Assembly: GCA_947384285.1 (NCBI GenBank)
Contig: CANDGI010000001.1
Location: 1 to 64,000, forward strand
Length of the DNA stretch: 64,000 nt
Direction of reading: 5' to 3'
DNA from: an uncultured Lachnospiraceae bacterium
GTDB taxonomy: Bacteria > Bacillota > Clostridia > Lachnospirales > Lachnospiraceae
Made by a program: the position numbers and the translations under genes. Shown here in pieces: positions 57,681-64,000 of the stretch. Below the pieces are notes generated by a model that did no database searches, had not been told where the DNA came from, and saw only the letters and a list, made by a program, of their open reading frames with translations. How positions within the stretch are numbered: the stretch's first letter is position 1; each line of letters begins with the position of its first letter.

Positions 57681-58865
57681 ATGAAACAGCACATTTCGTT
57701 GTCTTCACCGCATATGAGTGAAGAAGGATACGAGAGGAAATACGTGAAAGAAGCATTTGATCTCAATATGATAGCAGCCCTTGGGGAAAATGTAACTGAG
57801 TTTGAGAATGGTATCATAGAAATTACGGGAGCTAAAAAGGCAGTAGCACTTTCTTCTGGAACGTCTGCCATACATATGGCTTTAAAAGCGGCAGGGGTAA
57901 GGAAAGGGGATGTGGTTTTCTGCCAGTCCCTGACATTTTCTGCCACAGCGAATCCCATTATCTATGAAGGTGCAATCCCAGTATTTATTGACAGTGATAT
58001 GGATAGTTGGAATATGAGTCCAGAGGCATTGAAACTAGCATTTGGGAAATATGAGAAGGCTGGGAAGAAGCCGAAGGCCGTAATAGTAGTGCATTTATAC
58101 GGGATGTGTGCACATATAGAGGAGATTGCAGACATCTGTAAAAGATATCAGGTTCCACTGATTGAGGATGCGGCAGAGAGCCTTGGAAGTGCCTATCATG
58201 GAAAGCATACAGGAACTTTTGGAGAATATGGGATTATTAGTTTTAATGGAAATAAGATTATCACCAGTTCCGGGGGAGGAATGTTGCTGGTCAATTCCGA
58301 AAATGCAGAAGAAAAAGCAGCGAAAGTGCGTTATTGGTCCACCCAGGCACGGGAGCCAGTACCTTGGTATCAACATACGGAAATAGGGTATAATTATCGT
58401 ATGAGCAATATTGCTGCCGGGATTGGCAGAGGACAGCTAAAAGTGTTGGCCAGGCGTGTAGAGAAAAAACGTTACATCTATGCGTATTACCAGGAACATC
58501 TGGGGGATTTGCCTGGGATTCATTTTATGCCTATGGTGGAAGGCGGTAGGAGTAATTGTTGGCTTACATCTATTTTGCTGGATGAAGTGTGTAAAATAAA
58601 GCCAATAGACATTATGCAGGCATTAGAAAGAGAAGATGTAGAAAGCCGCCCTATTTGGAAACCATTGCATCTACAGCCAGTATTTGCAGGATATGATTTT
58701 ATTTCCACAATAGAAGAACGTTATGTGATAGATGAAGAAACAGGAGCGGATAACAGTGTTTGCGGGCATATTTTTGAAAATGGTGTGTGTCTGCCAAGTG
58801 ACAGTAAAATAGAAGACATAGATTTGAAGAGAATATGTACGATAATAAGAGAAATGTGGCAATAG
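57681..58865 (+). CDS. DegT/DnrJ/EryC1/StrS aminotransferase (PglE-like)
   Basis: This is a PLP enzyme that aminates a keto nucleotide sugar. The 394-residue protein has the family N-terminus (LSSPHMSEEGYERKYVKEAF), LSSGTSAIHMALKAAGV, VIVVHLYGMCAHIEEI, EDAAESLGSAYHGKHTGTFG and the Schiff-base lysine Lys192 in FNGNKIITSSGGGML. A PglE-like role with the CapD/PglF-type dehydratase at 55015 is likely, giving a UDP-4-amino-4,6-dideoxy sugar. GGAGGAAAGA precedes the ATG. Codon use here is AT-richer than in the earlier part of the locus. Confidence 0.93.
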   Translation: MKQHISLSSPHMSEEGYERKYVKEAFDLNMIAALGENVTEFENGIIEITGAKKAVALSSGTSAIHMALKAAGVRKGDVVFCQSLTFSATANPIIYEGAIPVFIDSDMDSWNMSPEALKLAFGKYEKAGKKPKAVIVVHLYGMCAHIEEIADICKRYQVPLIEDAAESLGSAYHGKHTGTFGEYGIISFNGNKIITSSGGGMLLVNSENAEEKAAKVRYWSTQAREPVPWYQHTEIGYNYRMSNIAAGIGRGQLKVLARRVEKKRYIYAYYQEHLGDLPGIHFMPMVEGGRSNCWLTSILLDEVCKIKPIDIMQALEREDVESRPIWKPLHLQPVFAGYDFISTIEERYVIDEETGADNSVCGHIFENGVCLPSDSKIEDIDLKRICTIIREMWQ

Positions 58866-58939
58866 ATAGCTTTGCGTGCCCAATGAGGGAGAATGAATTT
58901 GTAAAAAGTATGGATTGAATGTAGAATGGGAGAGCAAGT

Positions 58940-60790
58940 ATGGCAGGATGTCAAGGTGAAAAAAGGTATACGCTAACAGAGGAACAAAGAAAGTATTTAC
59001 GGATAAAGAGAGGAATGGATATTGTTTTAAGCAGTGTCGTAATTGTAATGCTAAGTCCCCTGTTGTTAGGAATAGCAATTGCAATTAAGTTGGATTCTCC
59101 TGGACCGATTCTTTTTAAGCAAAAACGGGTTGGAAAAAATAAAGAATTTTTTTATATTTTGAAATTTCGAACCATGCAGACAGATACGCCCAAAGACATG
59201 CCTACACATATGTTGAGTGATCCAGACCAATATATCACGAGAGTGGGAAAGGTATTGAGAAAAACTTCATTGGATGAATTGCCACAGCTTTTTCAGATTT
59301 TTTCCGGAAAGATGACCATTTGTGGGCCGCGTCCAGCTTTGTGGAATCAGGACGATTTAGTGGAAGAAAGAGACAAATATGGAGCCAATGACCTTGTCCC
59401 AGGTTTGACTGGATGGGCGCAAATTAATGGCCGTGATGAACTTGAGATCCCTGTGAAGGCACAATTTGACGGAGAGTATGTAAAAGAGCTGGGTTTAAAA
59501 ATGGATGTGAAGTGTTTTCTGGGAACCATTGGCAGTGTTTTAAGTTCAGATGGAGTCGTAGAAGGCGGTACTGGGGAGTTGCATAAGGATGAGGCAACAT
59601 CCCAGGATAATGTGAAGAGGGAAGATAAGGTTAAGAAAGAAATTCGCACAGGTGCTTTTGTAGTAGGGGTAATAGGAATGATAATAGGAGGTGGGCTGGT
59701 CTTGTTGCTGCACCATAAAAGAAAGCCTGGTTCGCCAAAAGAGAAAAAGGGATTATTCAGGAAGGTGGCTTTTTTTGCATTAGTCTCTGAAGGGATTGCA
59801 ATCTTGTATACGAATAGAAAGCGGGCTAAAAAGATGGAAGTCTATTTTTCAGAAAGAGAACAAATGAAGCATAAAGCCCATTCAGACAATTCAAGAAAGC
59901 AGAATGAAGTGGAGAAGCCAAAGAAAATATTGATAACCGGAGCCAGGAGTTATATTGGAGAATCCGTAGAAAATTGGCTGATGCAACAGCCGGGCAAGTA
60001 TGAAGTGTTTACCCTTGATATGTTGGCAGGTGCTTGGTGGGAGCATGATTTTTCGAAATATGATGTGGTTTATCATGTTGCAGGCATTGCGCATGCAGAC
60101 GTGGGTTCTGTTTCCGAGGAACAAAAAGCTCTTTATTATAAAGTGAATACGGATATGGCTGTAGAAACAGCACAGAAGGCAAAAGATGCTGGTGTGAAGC
60201 AGTTCATTTTTATGTCGTCTATGATCGTTTATTCTGGATGTGAGGAGCAAACCATCACAAAAGAAACGCAGCCGGATCCGTTGAATTTTTATGGCGATAG
60301 TAAGTGGCAGGCGGATCAGAAAATTCGAGAAATGGAATCAGAAAGTTTTAAGGTAGTGGTGCTTCGTCCCCCGATGATTTATGGGAAAGACAGTAAAGGG
60401 AATTATCCTGAGCTAGCAAAGTTAGCCGCTAAGCTTCCCATATTTCCGATTGTCAAAAACAAGCGTTCTATGCTTTATATTGATAACTTATGTGAGTTTG
60501 TGAAGTTGATGATAGATCAGGAAGAGTCTGGTATCTTTTTCCCACAAAATGCAGAATACACAAATACCAGTGACATGGTGCAGTTGATTGCGAAAGTAAA
60601 GGGGCATCGGATTATTATGGTTCCAGGGACGAATCTTGCTGTTAAAATGATGGCAAAAATTCCTGGAAAGATAGGTGGGCTTGCTGCAAAAGCTTTTGGT
60701 GATTCGGCTTATGCGATGGAGATGTCTGAATACAAAGAGAATTACAGAGTCTGTAATTTGGCAAAAAGTGTAGAATTGACAGAAAGATAA
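58940..60790 (+). CDS. Fusion of sugar-phosphate transferase (PglC-like) and NAD-dependent epimerase
   Basis: This 616-residue protein joins two enzymes. Residues about 20-215 are a PNPT with one re-entrant membrane helix (GMDIVLSSVVIVMLSPLLLG), GPILFKQKRVGKN, KFRTMQTD, DELPQLFQIFSGKMTICGPRP and GLTGWAQINGRDEL. Two hydrophobic segments (about 238-290) with basic linkers follow. Residues about 325-616 are an SDR epimerase: ILITGARSYIGESVENWL, YHVAGIAHADVG, FMSSMIVYSG and catalytic YGDSK. The glycine motif is unusual (GARSYIG). It could epimerise a sugar and hand it to polyprenyl phosphate. It follows the PglE-like aminotransferase by 74 bases. Confidence 0.88.
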   Translation: MAGCQGEKRYTLTEEQRKYLRIKRGMDIVLSSVVIVMLSPLLLGIAIAIKLDSPGPILFKQKRVGKNKEFFYILKFRTMQTDTPKDMPTHMLSDPDQYITRVGKVLRKTSLDELPQLFQIFSGKMTICGPRPALWNQDDLVEERDKYGANDLVPGLTGWAQINGRDELEIPVKAQFDGEYVKELGLKMDVKCFLGTIGSVLSSDGVVEGGTGELHKDEATSQDNVKREDKVKKEIRTGAFVVGVIGMIIGGGLVLLLHHKRKPGSPKEKKGLFRKVAFFALVSEGIAILYTNRKRAKKMEVYFSEREQMKHKAHSDNSRKQNEVEKPKKILITGARSYIGESVENWLMQQPGKYEVFTLDMLAGAWWEHDFSKYDVVYHVAGIAHADVGSVSEEQKALYYKVNTDMAVETAQKAKDAGVKQFIFMSSMIVYSGCEEQTITKETQPDPLNFYGDSKWQADQKIREMESESFKVVVLRPPMIYGKDSKGNYPELAKLAAKLPIFPIVKNKRSMLYIDNLCEFVKLMIDQEESGIFFPQNAEYTNTSDMVQLIAKVKGHRIIMVPGTNLAVKMMAKIPGKIGGLAAKAFGDSAYAMEMSEYKENYRVCNLAKSVELTER

Positions 60791-60845
60791 GGATAAAAAT
60801 GTGGTCAAATCTGTTAGGAAAAGAAAAGTTTGTGAGGAAGATAAC

Positions 60846-61592
60846 ATGGCAAAATGTCCAAAAGTTTCTATTATTAGTGTAGCATTAAATAGTGAAAAAA
60901 CAATTGCGAGAACGATTGAATCTGTGTTACATCAAACATATGGAAATATAGAGTATATTATACTGGATGGAGTTTCCAAAGACAATACAGTTAAGATTGC
61001 AAGAAGTTATCAAGCGATTTTTGATAATACACCAGGCAGAACATTGACAGTTGTTTCAGAACCGGATCAAGGAATGTATGATGCATTGAATAAAGGAGCG
61101 CAGCTTGCAACTGGAAAATTGGTAGGCCAGATTAATACAGATGATTGGTATGAGCCAGATGCTGTAGAACATATGGTAAAAGTCTTTTTGAAAGAAAGAT
61201 GCGATGTGGCCTGGGGAAATATTAGAATCATAAAACCGTCAGGCAATATTATAAAACATGCAAGAATAGGAAGACTTTTTACGACTTCTGGCTGGTGTCA
61301 TCCTGGGATGTTTAGTAAGAGAGAAATTTTGCTTGAATTTCCATATGCTTGTGAAGCAATGCATGATGATTTTGACTTTATTATATCAGTACGCCAGGCA
61401 AAGAAAAAAGTCGTAACAACGAATCATTTAATTTCTAACTTCTCTTTTGGCGGTATGAGTACTCAAAAAAGTTTGCGGGAAGTAAAAAAGCGTGTTGATA
61501 TACTCTACAAAATTTATCGTAAACATGGATTAAGTAGATTGTATTGGTTTCATCGTGTTGGCATCGAAATGGTTAAATATATTTTGGGGTAA
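60846..61592 (+). CDS. GT2 glycosyltransferase, AT-rich
   Basis: This 248-residue enzyme with a GT-A fold begins VSIISVALNSEKTIARTI and has ILDGVSKDNTVKIARSY, EPDQGMYDALNKGAQLATG and the donor motif INTDDWYEPDAV. Its C-terminal part is basic (REVKKRVDILYKIYRKHG). GAGGAAG lies five bases before the ATG chosen. The gene is clearly richer in A and T than those before 55 kb. Immediately downstream is the broken GT4 gene. Donor unknown. Confidence 0.86.
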   Translation: MAKCPKVSIISVALNSEKTIARTIESVLHQTYGNIEYIILDGVSKDNTVKIARSYQAIFDNTPGRTLTVVSEPDQGMYDALNKGAQLATGKLVGQINTDDWYEPDAVEHMVKVFLKERCDVAWGNIRIIKPSGNIIKHARIGRLFTTSGWCHPGMFSKREILLEFPYACEAMHDDFDFIISVRQAKKKVVTTNHLISNFSFGGMSTQKSLREVKKRVDILYKIYRKHGLSRLYWFHRVGIEMVKYILG

Positions 61593-61597
61593 ATTTT

Positions 61598-62289
61598 ATG
61601 AAAAAGAAAAGAATTGCTATAGACCTTACCTGAGTAAGGTCTAAAAAAGTGGGTGGTACAGAATCGTGTGTTCGGAATTTGTTAGATGGCTGGGCAGAAC
61701 TAAATGGCCAACAGTTAGAAAATGGTTTTACTGCTGGCAAGGGATAATGCTGAAAGTTTTAAAGTATGCATGAAATATTCATGTTTTAAGTTGGTTATCT
61801 GTAATGCATAAAAATTTGAGAACAATTATTTTAGCAATTTCAGAACTGAAACAGAGAGATTCTTATCATTTAAACCACTTGTTGTATCTGGAATTGGTGG
61901 GAAAGAAAGGGGGTGGATCAAATTATTATGGAACATGATTTGCAGGATGTATCATTTTTACGTCATTTATTGATGATGCTGAACGGAATATGCTTTATAA
62001 GAATTGTAAAGCATATATGTTTCCATGTATTTTTGAGGGATTTGGAATGCCACCCATTGAAGCAATGGCGTTTGAGGTTCCTGTGTTGACTACAAAGTGT
62101 ACAAGCTTGTTGGAAGTGACGGAGGGGTTGTGTAATTATGTTGACAATCCATTGAATCCAAAAGAGTGGGTGGATAAGATGGAAGAAGAACTAAAACTAG
62201 CAGAAAAAGAAAAAGTGATTGCTTTGATGGAAAAGTACCAAAGCAGAAACATTGCGGAACAATATATAGAATTGTTTCAACGATTGTAA
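61598..62289 (+). pseudogene. Broken GT4-type glycosyltransferase
   Basis: A start (MKKKRIAIDLT) is interrupted after 11 codons by TGA, where the family reads Trp (IDLTW followed by VRSKKVGGTES). Reading continues in the same frame as VRSKKVGGTESCVRNLLDGW. Further on, several frames carry fragments (KDNAESFKVCMKY, GTEHD-like, DDAERNMLYKNCKAYMF), then an intact tail from about 61990: YMFPCIFEGFGMPPIEAMAF and VLTTKCTSLLEVTEG, typical of the GT4 donor-binding half. The total is far shorter than a normal about 370-residue gene, so there are internal deletions and frameshifts as well as the nonsense codon. Confidence 0.85.
61620..61643. repeat. Perfect 10-bp inverted repeat surrounding the premature stop
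   Basis: TAGACCTTAC, CTGA, GTAAGGTCTA. The TGA that breaks the GT4 frame lies in the loop. An A run follows on the + strand, so it is not a terminator there. Confidence 0.8.
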
Positions 62290-62294
62290 AATAG

Positions 62295-63563
62295 ACAGCA
62301 CTTTACAAGTTTTTGAAAAAATGCCATCTGGGATACTTAGGTGTATAATAGGTTTGCACACAAAATTACGCAAAAGAAGTGATCTCATATGACAAACTTA
62401 TTAAACAACGACAGGCTCATAATTGGTAGGCTTTATAAATATTTTTCTGTATATTTTGTTACATTCCCAGTCCCGACTGCTGAAACCCTGTTCCTGCTCA
62501 TGTTGTCCATGCTGGCAATGGAATCCGCAGATTCCATACGCTCCCTTTACAGACGCTTTTTATCCGGCATAACCTTAAAATCTCTGAATGCTTTTTATTA
62601 TGCCTGCTCCTATGCAAAAACTGACTACGTTCTTTTTATGAATGTCATTGCCAGGCTTGCTCTCCGGCTGATCCCTGATTTTCTGGAAATGTAGCCGGTC
62701 TTCCTCTGCATAGACGATACCATGGTCTCAAAATTCGGCACAAAGTTCGAGGATGTGTCAAAATTTTTGACCATGCGGCGCATAATGGCTCCAATTACCT
62801 CAATGGGCACTGCTTTGTCAGTGTTATGCTCTGCATCCCCGTCTGGAACATGCAGAAGAGATCCTATCTTGTCGGCCTACTCGGATACCGCATGTAGCGA
62901 AAAAAGAGTCAAAACTCCAGCTTGCTGCCTCTATGGTGCGCAGGGCAATGCCTGAATTCAGCAGTAAAAGGAACGTCATCATCTTTGCGACAGCTGGTAT
63001 GTTAAAACAGGATCTCGTATGTGTCATGGATGAATACCCAAACCTTGACCTAATCGGTAATACAAGGTCTGACTCTGTCTTATAAGGCGGATTCAGGTGT
63101 CTGTTTTTCAGCATTGTATTCCCCAGCCAGCTGCAGATATTCTGCGCGTGGTGGGAGAAGGTGCCCTTAAACCGGACGAGGAGTGGCTGGATGCAGTATA
63201 TCTCGCTGTTTCTTTAGTCATTCCGGCGGAACATTGAGGTAAGCTATTATGAGCAGAAATGCTTCTGGTCGCTATACATCTATATGGTACGTAGCAGTAA
63301 AAGGGTCAAGATGCTGGTCAACTTATCAACATCAGTTGCTGTTCATGAAGCTGCTTCCATATGTAGAAGGATCGTTCTCATAATACAGGGATGCCAGGTA
63401 CGGGAATTCCACCTTCTCCTTAGTGGGCGGATACGCCAGCAGGTATTTTATGTAAATTTGGTGCAAAACATCGAAATCCATATAAAATCCAGTATCATTA
63501 TTAAAGCCTTGAAACAGCTATGTCTGAAACAAATGGGTTAATCCAAATGTTGTAGAGTGGTGT
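62295..63563 (+). mobile_element. Degenerate insertion sequence with imperfect terminal inverted repeats
   Basis: Left end ACAGCACTTTACAAGTTTTTGA (62295-62316, 22 bases of which the first 20 are shown as ACAGCACTTTACAAGTTTTT) corresponds to the right end at 63542-63563 read inward from the other strand, with 17 of 22 positions matching. Between them lies one broken transposase gene. The element starts six bases after the stop codon of the GT4 pseudogene. Target-site duplications are not evident. Its length, about 1.27 kb, fits an IS with a single DDE transposase. Confidence 0.75.
62389..63541 (+). pseudogene. Broken DDE transposase of the insertion sequence
   Basis: The first frame gives MTNLLNNDRLIIGRLYKYFS and continues to LIPDFLEM, then stops at TAG. 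The same frame resumes with FLCIDDTMVSKFGTKFEDVS, the first DDE aspartate region of IS4/IS701-like transposases. Later fragments in other frames read IPVWNMQKRSYLVG, KLAASMVRRAMPEFS-like, VIIFATAGMLKQDL-like and IGNTRSDSV. The last part (YMVRSSKRV, GRIRQQVFYVNLVQNIEI, IKSSIIIKALKQL) matches the C-terminal end of such proteins. At least one nonsense codon and several frameshifts make it inactive. Confidence 0.85.
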
Positions 63564-63949
63564 TTTTTTACAGACATTTACTCAAATTATAAATCGCCCT
63601 TCTGGGACAATATTAAATGCAGCAGGAAATTTTAGGATGCAAAATATTTAGTGTTTTTCTTGCTAATTTTGACCATAGATTATTTTTAGTATATAAAAAT
63701 GGTTGGTAGTTAAAAGGTTTTGGCACTATATATGGACGAATTGTAGCATGGATCAGGAGATAAAAAGCGAAAGACAAAGGGCAGAGTATAATGCTGCTTA
63801 GAGAATATCCAGATGAATATTATAATGAAAATATTTCATTTCAAGCGGTTGCAGAGACTTTTGAATGGGAAAGAGAGCATTTTTGAGAATATTTAAAAAG
63901 TTGAGAGAAAAATATTAGATATTTTATAAAAGAAAGTTGAGGATGAAAA
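63564..63949. other. AT-rich spacer between the insertion sequence and gmd
   Basis: This 386-base stretch contains no convincing gene. A 31-codon frame from 63791 (MLLREYPDEYYNENISFQAV, then ending EREHF and TGA) reads like the C-terminal remnant of a larger protein but has no start signals; it may be what is left of a gene destroyed near the insertion. GTTGAGGATG just before 63950 supplies a weak ribosome binding site for the next gene. Confidence 0.5.
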
Positions 63950-64000
63950 ATGGGTAAATCAGTGTTGATTACAGGAATAACGGGTCAGGATGGATCCTAT
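63950..64000 (+). CDS. gmd: GDP-mannose 4,6-dehydratase, 3' truncated by the window edge
   Basis: Only 17 codons are in view: MGKSVLITGITGQDGSY. The SDR nucleotide motif in the form GITGQDG is characteristic of GDP-mannose 4,6-dehydratase, which makes GDP-4-keto-6-deoxymannose for GDP-fucose, GDP-rhamnose or perosamine. The polysaccharide locus therefore continues to the right. A closely related dehydratase cannot be excluded from so few residues. Confidence 0.75.
   Translation, partial: MGKSVLITGITGQDGSY

Noticed and set aside
62389..62694. Intact small protein of 101 residues
   Set aside because: The same frame resumes as transposase after the stop codon, so it is the first part of a broken transposase gene.
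21592..64000. Prophage or integrative element carrying the polysaccharide genes
   Set aside because: No integrase, attachment-site duplication, phage structural or conjugation gene was seen; the region reads as a chromosomal glycan locus with local insertions.

Overview
The window looks like chromosomal DNA of a Gram-positive Clostridia member, most likely a Lachnospiraceae-type Firmicute. Supporting signs are strong AGGAGG ribosome binding sites, TTGACA/TATAAT-type promoters, and the Firmicute gene orders mbl-flhO-flhP, comF-yvyF and cdaA-cdaR-glmM, plus HPr and secreted proteins with InlB-type repeats. No rRNA, tRNA or CRISPR array was seen. Almost everything is on the + strand.

Region 1 (1-21.6 kb) is housekeeping: the end of uvrB, uvrA, an mreB-family gene followed by three flagellar rod genes, recD2, a three-gene ABC importer of the TrpXYZ/ABC_sub_bind type, comF, a YvyF-like flagellar-operon protein, two unknown membrane proteins, cdaA-cdaR-glmM (c-di-AMP synthesis and amino-sugar supply) and HPr.

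Region 2 (21.6-64 kb, running off the right edge) is a very large surface-polysaccharide locus. It supplies dTDP-rhamnose (rfbD and rfbB at 22.5-24.5 kb, rfbA and rfbC at 39-40.5 kb), many GT2 glycosyltransferases, and a Wzx-type flippase. It also has a Wzm/Wzt ABC exporter with a C-terminal glycan-binding domain, directly followed by a methyltransferase plus kinase-like protein resembling the WbdD chain terminator. Two tandem O-antigen ligase-like membrane proteins and a polyprenyl phosphosugar transferase follow. Then comes a second sugar module: a CapD/PglF-like 4,6-dehydratase, a DegT-type aminotransferase and a phosphosugar transferase fused to an epimerase. Three secreted proteins are embedded in the locus: a GH-A-like domain with InlB repeats, a transglutaminase-like protein and an Ig-like protein. 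The right end (from about 57 kb) is AT-richer and decaying, with a broken GT4 gene, a degenerate insertion sequence with recognisable terminal inverted repeats, and then the start of gmd.

The spacers carry several repeat families: (1) a structured element near 4.8, 14.0 and 30.6 kb; (2) an about 60-78 bp palindromic element at 15.7 (twice), 54.8 and 26.65 kb, the last copy lying inside a coding sequence; (3) a 93-bp element at 10.8 and 25.4 kb that in both places encodes a 30-residue peptide behind a perfect AGGAGG. Many other spacers are degenerate tandem duplications.

Starts were adjusted to ribosome binding sites where the sequence allowed. Functions of the glycosyltransferases (donor, acceptor, linkage) cannot be read from sequence alone.
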